Made by a program: the position numbers and the translations under genes. Shown here piece after piece: positions 1 to 6,476 of a stretch of DNA of 13,021 nt (positions within the stretch are counted from its first letter, which is position 1; each line of letters opens with the position of its first letter). A model generated the notes under the pieces. That model was given only the letters and a program-made list of their open reading frames with translations, ran no database searches and was not told the DNA's origin. The DNA comes from Baffinella frigidus. Lineage: Eukaryota; Cryptophyceae; Cryptomonadales; Baffinellaceae. The DNA lies in NCBI GenBank assembly GCA_026770585.1, contig MU646776.1, positions 203,607-216,627 on the forward strand, written 5' to 3'.

Positions 1-95
1 GTTGGTTGGTTGGTTGGTTGGTTGGTTGGTTGGTTGGTTGGTTGGTTGGTTGGTTGGTTGGTTGGTTGGTTGGTTGGTTGGTTGGTTGGTTGGTT
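1..95. repeat. (GTTG)n tetranucleotide microsatellite
   Basis: About 24 uninterrupted copies of GGTT run from the window edge to position 95, so the tract probably continues outside the window. The Gly-Trp-Leu-Val reading frame through it is an artefact of the repeat and is not annotated as a gene. Confidence 0.97.
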
Positions 96-100
96 AGTGA

Positions 101-111
101 CTTACTTCCTA

Positions 112-144
<33 letters not shown>

Positions 145-165
145 TTTACTTACTTGTTTACTTAG
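101..165. repeat. (CTTA)n tetranucleotide microsatellite
   Basis: Roughly 15 copies of CTTA with a few substitutions (for example TTTA and GTTT variants towards 150). It follows the GTTG tract after a six-base junction, so two different tetranucleotide repeats abut. Confidence 0.93.
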
Positions 166-362
166 AACTCCGCCGAGTCTCTGCTAGAGGGTTAAGGGTT
201 TGGGGGGCTGGGGTTGAGGGGGTGTCCTCTTCAATTATTCAGGCCCCGAAAGGGGATTTGGTCCGCTTCAGGGCCCAGAAAAGCCATCAAGGGCTGGAAG
301 TAGAACACCGCACGGTCCCTGCCCGGGGAAGCTCTGAGTAAAACCGGACTCGCCAGAAAAGC

Positions 363-624
363 AACCCTAAACCCTAAACGCCTTCAACTCGGAGGACGGG
401 TAGGGAGGGGGGCAAGTGAGCCTCACCCGCGCCTTGCTTTTAAGGCGAGCCCAGTTTTACCCAGGCAGAGCTAGGATTCACGCTCTATGGGATAGTGAAT
501 CAGGCCTCTTGGTGGTACAAATCGGGCATACAAGCGATCCAAAACACGTTGAGTCGTGAAGGCTGGCGGGACGGAGGCAAAGCAAGCCTCACCCGACGCG
601 TAGCGCTTCACGCCCTATGGGATA
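363..624 (+). repeat. Subtelomeric repeat, copy 1 (left part, MITE-interrupted)
   Basis: The unit starts beside a two-copy CCCTAAA remnant (363-378), then has a block around TCGGAGGACGGG (390-401), a block containing CTTGGTGGTACAAATCGGGC near 508-530, the junction CACCCGACGCG (590-600) and AGCGCTTCACGCCC (602-615). The same blocks recur near 901-1022 and 1165-1334, and in part near 1446-1500. In this copy the CACCCG...CG junction passes straight into AGCGCT with no telomeric tract. A MITE begins at 625. The 165-362 interval before it holds only a short AGGGTTAAGGGTTT remnant and no gene I can support. Confidence 0.75.
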
Positions 625-773
625 CAGGGGTACCTCGCTCATAAGAAACTGCCTCCCCCTAGGAGCCTACAGTAGGCCTATGCCCAGGGCCCTATGATGG
701 TCCAGTAGGCCTATGCCCAGGGCCCTATGATGGTCCTAGGGGGGGCGGCGGTTTCTTATGAGCTGGTGAGGGG
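625..773. mobile_element. MITE-1 copy 1 with decayed right end
   Basis: The left terminal inverted repeat CAGGGGTACCTCGCTC (from 625) continues to AAGAAAC. The right arm GTTTCTTATGAGC begins at 751, then diverges from the family end GAGGTACCCCTG. The centre holds a 33-bp direct duplication (671-703 and 704-736), which makes this copy about 30 bp longer than its relatives of 117-124 bp. It interrupts the subtelomeric repeat just after GGGATA, a site that is empty in the related sequences near 490 and 930. There is no coding capacity, as expected for a non-autonomous element. Confidence 0.85.
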
Positions 774-900
774 GCTGTGTAACGGAGGTCCCCGTTACCC
801 CCGAAAACTCCGTGACTAGTGGTCTGAACCCCGCGCCCCCCTCTGGGGCCGTGGTTCTGCCTTTTACGTACCGTAGAACGCACCCTAGAGTATGCGGGAT
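774..900. other. Spacer between MITE-1 copy 1 and repeat copy 2; no gene seen
   Basis: Unique-looking GC-rich sequence with a short inverted repeat at 780-796 (TAACGG / CCGTTA). I see no gene, RNA or further family match in it. Confidence 0.5.
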
Positions 901-1022
901 CGACGCGTAGCGCTTCACGCCCTGTGAGATAGTGTATCAGGCCTCTTGGTGGTTCACATCAGGCATACAAACGATACGAAAAGTCGACGTGTGGAGGCTG
1001 GCGGGACGCTCACCCGATCGCG
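901..1022 (+). repeat. Subtelomeric repeat, copy 2
   Basis: Contains CGCGTAGCGCTTCACGCC, the CTTGGTGG block, the GAAAAGTCGACGTGTGGAGG block, and the junction CACCCGATCGCG. In this copy the junction runs directly into a TTTAGGG tract, unlike copy 1. Confidence 0.8.
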
Positions 1023-1152
1023 TTAGGGTTTAGGGTTTAGGGTTTAGGGTTTGGGGTTTAGGGTTCAGGGTCTAGGGTTTAGGGTTTACGGTTTACGGTT
1101 CAGGGTTTAGGGGTGAGGGTTTAGGGTTGAAGGTTTAGGGTGTAGGGTGTAG
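1023..1152 (+). repeat. Interstitial telomere-type tract (TTTAGGG)n, G-strand on +
   Basis: About 18 units of TTTAGGG and variants (TTTGGGG, TTCAGGG, TTTACGG, GTGTAGGG). The left side is nearly perfect and the right side is degenerate. Pure heptamers are the plant/algal telomere repeat. Here they are internal and followed by more subtelomeric repeat, so this is an interstitial tract and not the chromosome end. Confidence 0.92.
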
Positions 1153-1334
1153 GGGTCCAGCAACCTCAAGTCGGAGGACGGGTCGGGAGGGAGGAGGCCC
1201 TTGGTGGAACAAATCGGGCACAAAAACGATGCGAAAAGTCGACGTGTGGAGGCTCCTTGGTGGTACAAATCGGGCACAAAAACGATCAGAAAAGTCGACG
1301 TGTGGAAGCTGGCGGGGACACTCACCCGATCGCG
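1153..1334 (+). repeat. Subtelomeric repeat, copy 3 with internal duplication
   Basis: Begins with the TCGGAGGACGGG block. The CTTGGTGG...GTCGACGTGTGG block then appears twice, starting near 1199 and 1255 (period 56 bp), before the shared ending GCTGGCGGGG and CACCCGATCGCG. The next telomere tract begins immediately after. Confidence 0.8.
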
Positions 1335-1440
1335 TTAGGGTTTAGGGTTTGGGGTTTAGGGTTTAGGGTTTAGGGTTTAGGGTTTAGGGTTTAGGGTTTA
1401 GGGTTTAGGGTTTAGGGTTTGAGGGTTAGGGGTTTAGGGT
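1335..1440 (+). repeat. Second interstitial (TTTAGGG)n tract
   Basis: About 14 units, nearly perfect heptamers from 1357 to 1420, degenerating at the right edge. It attaches to the same CACCCGATCGCG junction as the tract at 1023. Confidence 0.93.
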
Positions 1441-1666
1441 CCCCCGGGATGCTCACCCGATCGCGAAGCGCTCGCCCTCCAGGATAAACGCTAGGTAGTA
1501 CCTGCACCCCGTTGGAAAGCGAGGTTTAATAAATTGTCAAACACGACCGCTACTCCCCACCGCAGTTCGCCTCATACGATCGCAATGACCACCGTCTATT
1601 CCCGTGTGGTAGTACCTGTACGCCCCCGCCGTGCGCCGCATCAGGCCGAAGAAAGAACACGCGTTT
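1441..1666. repeat. Subtelomeric repeat copy 4 (partial) and flank
   Basis: The junction CACCCGATCGCG recurs at 1454-1465, followed by AAGCGCTCGCCCTCC with no telomeric tract. The rest, to 1666, has a short duplicated word GTAGTACCTG (near 1495 and 1609). Overlapping open frames on both strands lack gene-like features, so none is called. Confidence 0.6.
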
Positions 1667-1753
1667 CTCCGGAGATGGCCACCATATGTTCCCTCCCGAG
1701 AAGGCCTTGGGGACGGAGTCCGGAAACGAGTCACTTGACCGGGGGGGGGTAGT
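1667..1753. repeat. Direct repeat DR-A, left copy
   Basis: Begins TTTCTCCGGA, then GCCACCAT, CCGAGAAGGCCTTGGGG, GGAGTCCGGAAA and GAGTCACTTG, and ends in a G-run. The same order of blocks occurs at about 1959-2060. The two copies bracket the TG/GA microsatellite. Confidence 0.85.
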
Positions 1754-1778
1754 AGGCTGAAGAAAGCACCTCACTTCT

Positions 1779-1958
<180 letters not shown>

Positions 1959-2061
1959 GCATTTCTCCGGATCGCAGCCAACATGCCCACCATCTATCCC
2001 CTTCCGAGAAGGCCTTGGGGGGCGGAGTCCGGAAATGAGTCACTTGGCCGGGGGGGGATAG
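1959..2061. repeat. Direct repeat DR-A, right copy
   Basis: Repeats the block order of 1667-1753 with substitutions and a slightly longer start (ATCGCAGCCAACATGCCCACC). A related word appears near 9456 (CCAACCAACATGGCCACCAT), so the block is dispersed. Confidence 0.8.
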
Positions 2062-2410
2062 TACAGGTCTCAGTCAAAACACCCCCGACTGAGTAAACAC
2101 AGTTCCAAATCCCATAAGTAGCCCTGGCGGGCGTCTCAGAAAACCTCTTTGCTCTCTCTCTCTCTCGGAATGCACCGGCTTTTTGTCCTAGCATTGACGG
2201 GGGGGGGCGGTACGTGTCGCCGTTGTGGCGCTTCTTGGTTGGCGGGCCGTCCCAGCTCGCCATCCTCGTCCCCGCCTCCGCCACCTCATCGCCAGACCCG
2301 GCGTACTCCACCTCCTCGACAGGCGCGGCGGTGTCCACCGCCGCCGCCTTCGTGTTCGCTGCTTCCTTGCCCCCGCCGTTCTTGGACGCCTTCGAGGTTC
2401 TCGCCGGCAT
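1994..2410 (-). CDS. Hypothetical low-complexity protein, probably a truncated gene start
   Basis: I do not recognise the product. The frame opens with ATG at 2410 in an A(-3) context and gives 138 codons before the stop at 1994. Residues 1-65 or so use strongly GC-ending codons and are rich in Ala, Lys, Glu and Gly, with a Lys-rich start (PARTSKASKNGGGKE), an acidic stretch (VEEVEYAGSGDEVAEAG) and a basic PPTKKRHNGD. The rest is translated from dispersed repeat DNA (DR-A and a GA-rich stretch). The natural gene may instead splice out near 2217, where GTACCG follows GGCGACAC. A CTCCCCCTGCAG acceptor-like site lies about 20 bases upstream of the ATG, so a 5'-UTR intron is possible. The gene faces away from the start at 2896. 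Coding status is uncertain. Confidence 0.4.
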   Translation of the reverse strand: MPARTSKASKNGGGKEAANTKAAAVDTAAPVEEVEYAGSGDEVAEAGTRMASWDGPPTKKRHNGDTYRPPPSMLGQKAGAFRERERAKRFSETPARATYGIWNCVYSVGGVLTETCTIPPRPSDSFPDSAPQGLLGRG

Positions 2411-2895
2411 GGTTGTTTGCTTGTTGTCCTGCAGGGGGAGGACGCCGGTGAGATGATCACACACGGGAAAGAAAGAAAAGTCCCGGGGCATGGAGCACAG
2501 TTCTGGTGCTGCTTGCTCGCATCTGTGGGATTCGAGAGCTCCGCGGGGCGGGCCTCTCGGAGCAGGCTGTGGAGGTTTCGTGACGACCTTCTCGGCCTCG
2601 AACAGGAACACGCAGGCCGCCGCTGAGAATATGCGAGGGGAGGAGGAAGAAGAGATGGATGCAATGATGAGGAGGATGAGGATGAGGAGGAAGATGAAGC
2701 GCGGGTCGGGATCAGAGCAGCGGAGGAGGAGGCACGGACCTTGATAAGGCGATGAGAAAAATCCGTGTCCCGAAAAGGAAGGTCTGTCCTCAGGTGATGA
2801 GGCTCACTCAAATATTCAATATTCGGAATTAGGTTAAGTTCATGAAGTTTCAATTTCTCTTAATTTTCGATTCTTCAATTTTTGATCGTTTCACA
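2411..2895. promoter_or_regulatory. Divergent intergenic region between two gene starts
   Basis: About 485 bp separate the minus-strand ATG at 2410 from the plus-strand ATG at 2896. The left part carries a purine-rich GAGGAT/GAGGAA stretch (2634-2740). The right part (2806-2895) is markedly AT-rich against GC-rich exons, and includes AATATTCAATATTC at 2812-2825. The composition and divergent layout fit a shared promoter, but no defined core element is visible. Confidence 0.4.
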
Positions 2896-3271
2896 ATGTC
2901 CGGACAAACCGGCGAGAACGCGCCGCCGCACGCGGGACCCGGATCGGAGGCTGTGCCGGATGGCGGCGGCGATGGCTCCCCTGTGAACCCCCCTGGCGAC
3001 GAGGCTGCGGAGGTGAGATCGCATGGGACAGGGTGGGATCGTGTTTTTTCTGTTGCGGTTGAGTTCTGATCGATGCGGGGCGGGCGGCTTGCGACCTCTG
3101 TATCTGTCACGCATCAAGGTCGAGGCAGGAGCAATGCGTTTGCAGAGAGTGCGTGCCTGTTTGTGTTTTCAGAGAGTGCGTGCCTTTTCTGACTCCGTTA
3201 ACGGCTATTCTTTCTGGTCTGTCTGGTGGTTGATTCAGGCTCTGGATACCGGGATAGCTGAACGCTCCTAA
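2896..3271 (+). CDS. Putative two-exon gene, exon 2 truncated into telomere-like DNA
   Basis: Exon 1 (2896-3012) encodes 39 residues rich in Gly, Pro, Asp and Ala, starting MSGQTGENAPP and ending GDEAAE. It has an A(-3) start context and GC-rich codons. It ends at GAG|GTGAGA, a good donor. The intron (3013-3238, 226 bp) ends TTGATTCAG and has CTGAC at 3190-3194 as a branch-point candidate. Exon 2 (3239-3271) adds ALDTGIAERS then TAA, where the sequence becomes CCTAAAC repeats. The joined product is 49 residues. Exon 2 appears to be a deleted version of the longer exon-like fragments at 3979 and 4298, so this is probably a 5' gene remnant. An in-frame upstream ATG at 2842 sits in AT-rich leader with T at -3 and is less likely. 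The function is unknown. Confidence 0.45.
3013..3238 (+). other. Predicted spliceosomal intron of the 2896 gene
   Basis: GTGAGA donor, pyrimidine-rich 3' half and TTGATTCAG acceptor. A 12-base word AGAGTGCGTGCC is duplicated inside it (near 3145 and 3173). An earlier acceptor-like TGTTTTCAG ends near 3171 and could be an alternative. Confidence 0.5.
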
Positions 3272-3442
3272 ACACTAAACCCACTCCTAAACCCTAAACC
3301 AGAGTAGTTGACGCTCCTAAACCCTAAACCCTAGTCAAAACCTCAACTCTAATAACTAAGAACGCCATCCACAACCTGGCAGGCCGTCGACAGCGAGCAA
3401 CAGGCTCCCAAATCCCAGACCCCAACCCCTAAACCTGAAGCC

Positions 3443-3509
<67 letters not shown>

Positions 3510-3973
3510 ACCCTAAGCCTCAACCCTAAACCCCAACCCCCAAACCCCAAACCCTAAACCCTACACCCTAAGCTGGCGCTCCTCAACCCTAACCCTAGTC
3601 AACCCCTAAGCATTGAGCCCTGAACGCCATCCGCAAAATGGCAGGCGGTCAACAGCGAGCTAAACCCTCAAATCCTCAACACTAAATCCTAAGCCCTAAA
3701 ACCCTAAGCCCGCATCACGAAACAGGCGGTCGACAGCGAGCAGCAGGCGCTCCTAAGCCCTCAAACCCCCAACCATACGCCCTGTAGTGACTATACGTCT
3801 CGAGGCAGTGAATTTTAGCCCTAAACCCTAAACCTTATCAAACTCTAAGCCCTGAACCCCTAAGCCCTAAATCCCCTGACAGGCGGTCGACAGCGAGCAG
3901 CAGGCTCCCACATCCCAGTCCCCAACCCCTAACCCCTAGTCAAACGCTAAGCCCTAAGGCACCGGCATCCCCT
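3269..3973. repeat. Degenerate CCCTAAA/CCCTCAA array with exon-fragment islands
   Basis: Telomere-like repeats on the C-strand orientation dominate. Pure-looking CCCTAAA tracts lie near 3290-3330 and 3540-3570, and a CCCTCAA run of about 10 units at 3440-3515. Islands of the exon-like word GCGGTCGACAGCGAGCA (or close variants) occur near 3385, 3648, 3727 and 3886, usually preceded by TGGCAG or AACAG and followed by GCTCC plus telomere-like repeats. No intact gene. Confidence 0.85.
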
Positions 3974-3978
3974 GGCAG

Positions 3979-4071
3979 GCGGTTGACAGTGAGCAGCAGG
4001 CGCGCTTCATGCAGCGCGCGCTCGCCGAGTCGGCACGTCGGGATAGCCGAACGCTCCTTTATAACCCCTAA
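3979..4071 (+). pseudogene. Exon-2-like fragment (copy e)
   Basis: In the frame that follows a CTGGCAG acceptor-like site, 30 codons read AVDSEQQARFMQRALAESAR and then RDSRTLLYNP before TAA inside telomere-like DNA. It is the first island long enough to show the coding frame. Its 3' part (CGGGATAGCCGAACGCTCC) matches the end of the short exon at 3251-3268, which supports that exon being a deleted copy. No conserved domain is recognised. Confidence 0.5.
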
Positions 4072-4290
4072 GCCCCAAGCCCTAAGCCCCAAGCCCTGAA
4101 CTGGCAGGAAGCCCCAAGCCCTAAGCCCTGAACTGGCAGGAAGCCCCAAGCCCTAAGCCCTGAACTGGCAGGCGGTCGACAGCGAGCAGGCGCTCCTTCA
4201 ACCCTCAACCCCCAAACCACAAGCCCTAAACCCCAAACCATAAGCCCTACGCCCTAGGCCCTACGCCCTACAACCCTAAGCCCGCATCAC
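4072..4290. repeat. Degenerate CCCTAAG/CCCTAAA array with 40-bp tandem copies
   Basis: Telomere-like repeats with AAGCCCTAAGCCC variants. A unit of about 42 bp (CTGAACTGGCAGGAAGCCCC plus AAGCCCTAAGCC) is repeated between 4076 and 4168. Another short exon island (GCGGTCGACAGCGAGCAGG) lies at 4171-4189. Confidence 0.8.
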
Positions 4291-4297
4291 GAAACAG

Positions 4298-4444
4298 GCG
4301 GTTGATAGTGAGCAGCAGGCGCGCTTCATTCAGCGCGCGCTCGCAGAGTCTGCGCGCCTCAGGCACTACACCCCACCCTACGTTCCTTCGCGCAGGCGTT
4401 GGCAGGAATCAGTTGATCAGGACAGCTTGGTTGAGCAGGCGTAA
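4298..4444 (+). pseudogene. Longest exon-2-like fragment (copy g)
   Basis: Follows AAACAG and stays open for 48 codons. It reads AVDSEQQARFIQRALAESAR, then LRHYTPPYVPSRRRWQESVD, then QDSLVEQA and a stop. The last part matches the piece before the intron at 5446 (QDSVDQDSLVDQ), which links this fragment to that copy. Charged, helix-prone residues 4-20 could form an amphipathic helix. The AESAR word recalls bZIP basic regions, but the invariant Asn is not visible, so no family is assigned. There is no start codon; it is a fragment or internal exon. Confidence 0.5.
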
Positions 4445-4640
4445 GGTGATCGCCAAGTCCGCGCGCCGCAGGCACTACACCCCATAGTAGGGTGCTACAC
4501 CCTACGGTAGCACAGCCAGCATGGCCACCAGCGGGCTACGAAGGGGGTTTTGGCCGAGTGTCCGTTACCTTATCCGTAGGAACCCCCATATGTCCCTACG
4601 GGGTGCCTACCGTAGGGTCGTAGGCGAGCAGCAGTTGCGC
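4445..4640. repeat. Repeat mosaic with CTACGG palindromic module
   Basis: Contains a GCAGGCACTACACCCC block, then a module running CCGTTACCTTATCCGTAGGA...CTACGGGGTGCCTACCGTAG (about 4561-4616). This module recurs near 5824-5880 and, inverted, near 7828-7874. No coding evidence. Confidence 0.6.
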
Positions 4641-5300
4641 TTCATCCAGCGTGCCTCAGGCACTACACCCTTGGGGTTCAGGTTAGGATTGAGGGTTGAG
4701 AGGGATAGGGGGTGAGTGGGGGCCTCAGGCACTACACCCATAGTTCTGCCTCGCTCGGGGTGGCTGTCTCAACCACACAGCGGACTTCGAAGGGATTTTG
4801 AATAAGCCCTAGGCTTCGTCCAGCGCGCCCTCGCAGAGTCCGCGCGCCTCAGGCACTACACCCTTAGGGTTTAGGTTAGGAGTGAGGGTTGAGAGGGTCA
4901 GGGGTTGAGTGGGGGCCGCAGGCGCTACACCCATGGCTCTACTCACTCGGGTTGGCTGTCTCAACCACACAGCGGACTTCGAAGGGATCTTGAAAAACCC
5001 CTATGCTTCGTCCAGCGCGCGCTCGCCGAGTCCGCGCGCCTCAGGCACTACACCTAGTAAACCCTTGGGGTTTGGGATTTAGGGTTGAGAGGGATAGGGG
5101 TTGGGGTTGGGGTTGAGAGGGTTAGGGTTGGGGTTGAGAGGGTTGGGTTGGGGTTGCGAAGGTTGGGGTGTAGGGTGCAGGGTGCAGGGGTTTGTGTTGG
5201 AGCCTCTGGGGTTTGGGGTGTTGAGTTTGGGCCTCGGGCAGTAAACCATAGCGCTGCCTCACTCGGGTTGGCTGACTATTCTCAAGTTGACATGCTGGGT
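4641..5300 (+). repeat. 192-bp G-rich tandem repeat, three copies
   Basis: Copies start TTCATCCAGC at 4641 (about 20 bp deleted), TTCGTCCAGC at 4815 and TTCGTCCAGC at 5007; the last two are 192 bp apart. Each holds an exon-like stretch (CGAGTCCGCGCGCCTCAGGC), CACTACACC, a G-rich telomere-like tract (GGGTTGAGAGGG), and a GGTTGGCTG block. In copies 1 and 2 this is followed by ACAGCGGACTTCGAAGGGAT. The third copy has an expanded G-rich tract (5064-5235) and diverges into a MITE-3-like half element near 5250. Confidence 0.85.
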
Positions 5301-5310
5301 GTGCGGTACA
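5246..5310 (-). mobile_element. MITE-3-like half element, inverted
   Basis: TAGCGCTGCCTCACTCGGGT, then TGACTATTCTCAAGTTGACA and TGCTGGGT, form the reverse complement of the right halves of the elements at 7007-7128 and 7546-7678. No opposing terminal repeat is seen nearby, so this is a remnant. Shorter relatives occur near 4739 and 4936. Confidence 0.6.
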
Positions 5311-5445
5311 AACCCGTCAACTTTGCCTCAGAAATCCGTCAACTTTACCTCAGAAATCCGTCAACTTTGCCTCTACACCCTACCCTGAGTTCCTTTGATC
5401 AGGCGTTTGCAGGATTCGGTTGATCAGGACAGCTTGGTTGATCAG

Positions 5446-5508
5446 GTGCAAGGTTTGGGGTGTCATTTTACGACACCGAAATGCTAACTCCACCTTTCTC
5501 GATTTCAG
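5446..5508 (+). other. Well-formed 63-bp spliceosomal intron
   Basis: GTGCAAGG donor, GCTAAC branch-point word about 20 bases before the acceptor, CCACCTTTCTCGATTTCAG tail, and a phase-0 junction between two codons. It is the clearest intron in the window and the best evidence for a eukaryotic nuclear source. Confidence 0.7.
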
Positions 5509-5541
5509 CGTAAGAAACGGATTGAGGATTTATCCTCCAAG

Positions 5542-5584
5542 GTGGTGCCCCACGAACCCTCCTTGAGCGTTCGTGGGGCACCAC
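5542..5584. repeat. Perfect 15-bp stem hairpin
   Basis: GTGGTGCCCCACGAA (5542-5556) is exactly inverted at 5570-5584, with a 13-base loop between. It could be a terminator-like RNA hairpin or the remnant of a small foldback element. Confidence 0.85.
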
Positions 5585-5660
5585 TCTGGGGATATTACCC
5601 CGTGTAGGATGACCGGAGTGACTTTACACACAGTCCGATGTCGGAGCACCCGTGTTCTTA

Positions 5661-5760
5661 TCCCTTAAGTGGCGGACGGGCGATTAATCGCCCTAACTCG
5701 CCCTAGGCAGGTCCTAGGACCCTACCGTAGGGCGTATGAGCCTACTCGCCACTTAAGGAA
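5661..5760. mobile_element. MITE-2 copy 1, full length (100 bp)
   Basis: Terminal inverted repeats TCCCTTAAGTGGC and GCCACTTAAGGAA, flanked on both sides by TA (5659-5660 and 5761-5762), consistent with a TA target duplication. Next to one end is a perfect palindrome GGGCGATTAATCGCCC (5678-5693). The body contains GGTCCTAGGACCCTACCGTA. No coding capacity. Confidence 0.85.
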
Positions 5761-5762
5761 TA

Positions 5763-6068
5763 GTACAGGGTTTAGGGGGGTGATCAGGCGTTTGGCAGAT
5801 CAGGATCAGATCGGGCCGTGTTTCCGTTACCTTATCCGTAGGAACCCCCCTATGCCCCTACGGGTTGCCTACCGTAGGGTCCTCGGTCTTATCGCTCAGG
5901 GGTTATTCAAAACCCCTTCGAAGTCCGCTGTGTGGCCTCGCCGAGAGCGCCGACATCCAAGACCTCTCGACACTTAACCCTAGCGCTGAATCAGGCCGGT
6001 ACCCTCTTAACTCCCTAAACCCTCCTCCCTACACCAGGAAGGAGAGCGCCAAGGCGCAGACGCGCCAG
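5763..6068. repeat. Repeat mosaic before the ACC microsatellite
   Basis: Holds a second copy of the CCGTTACCTTATCCGTAGGA module (5824-5880) and an inverted copy of the TTCGAAGGGATTT block (about 5900-5935, as CTTCGAAGTCCGCTGTG). The unit GCGCCAAGGCGCAGACGCGC starts near 6046 and recurs at 6451 and 7264. No gene supported. Confidence 0.6.
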
Positions 6069-6238
6069 ACCAACACCAGCACCAGCACCAACACCAACAC
6101 CAACACCAGCACCACCACCAGCACCAACACCACCACCACCACCAACACCAACACCACCACCGACACCAACAGCATCACCAACACCACCACCACCACCACC
6201 ACCACCACCACCAACACCACCACCAACACCAACACCTA
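6069..6238. repeat. (ACC/AAC)n trinucleotide microsatellite
   Basis: About 57 triplets of ACC, AAC and AGC with a pure ACC run near 6180-6212. Open frames on both strands through it (Thr/Asn, Gly/Val) are artefacts. It sits where the related repeat units at 6473 and 7287 have only GACCAACACCAACGA, so it appears to be an expansion of that word. Confidence 0.93.
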
Positions 6239-6287
6239 CGAGAAAGGTGGTCCGGACCTCCACCAACGACTCCGTCGGCGAACCTCT

Positions 6288-6476
6288 AGCGCTGCCTGAG
6301 TTATTCTGACGCGGCGGCGTGAAAACGATCCGTCAGCACGACCCAGGCGGAGCCAGGACCTCTACGGTGAAAAGAGACCGCTTCGAACTGACGGCGTCGA
6401 ACCACCAACTTGATGGCTCAACCCTCCTCGCTGAACGTTGCAGGCTGGAGAGCGCCAGGGCGCAGACGCGCCGGAC
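6288..6476. other. Unassigned segment with MITE-3-like word; no gene seen
   Basis: Starts with TAGCGCTGCCTGAGTTATTC (a MITE-3-like end) and runs to the start of the 262-bp repeat. Open frames on both strands lack supporting features. Confidence 0.4.

Larger units (their letters stand above)
5376..5607 (+). pseudogene. Spliced gene remnant: exon tail, 63-bp intron, next exon
   Basis: The segment 5397-5445 encodes IRRLQDSVDQDSLVDQ in the frame of the fragment at 4298. Further upstream in that frame a TGA stands where the 4298 copy has TAC, so the copy is broken. A 63-bp intron follows (5446-5508): donor CAG|GTGCAAGG, branch word CTAAC at 5484-5488, pyrimidine-rich tail and TTTCAG acceptor. The next exon (5509-5604, stop TAG 5605-5607) encodes RKKRIEDLSSKVVPHEPSLS and ends with GAPLWGYYPV. 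RKKRIEDLSSKV is basic and helix-prone. The reading frame crosses a 15-bp hairpin (5542-5584), so its last half may be repeat-derived. Confidence 0.5.

Noticed and set aside
6-341. Open frame of 111 codons (Gly-Trp-Leu-Val repeats)
   Set aside because: Produced by the GGTT and CTTA microsatellites, then arbitrary sequence; no gene features.
1023-1440. True chromosome end
   Set aside because: The heptamer tracts are internal, degenerate at their right edges and followed by more sequence; orientation differs among tracts across the window.
2590-2715. Minus-strand stretch that would encode a hydrophobic segment (IFLLILILLIIASI) upstream of the 2410 ATG
   Set aside because: It arises from the GAGGAT-type low-complexity repeat, and no start codon is found in that frame, so no membrane segment is called.
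2188-2853. 221-codon minus-strand frame with poly-Ser and Arg-rich sequence
   Set aside because: Overlaps the better ATG frame at 2410 out of phase; composition is that of a shifted GC-rich exon plus a purine-repeat shadow.
3440-4290. CRISPR array
   Set aside because: Repeats are 7-bp telomere-like units with exon fragments at irregular intervals, not equal repeats with unique equal spacers, and the context is eukaryotic.
4298-5545. Assignment of the exon fragments to the bZIP family
   Set aside because: AESAR and RKKRIEDL recall a basic region, but the invariant Asn and a leucine heptad are not visible.
6015-6299. Thr/Asn and Gly/Val frames across the ACC microsatellite
   Set aside because: Repeat artefacts; the triplet repeat keeps every frame open.
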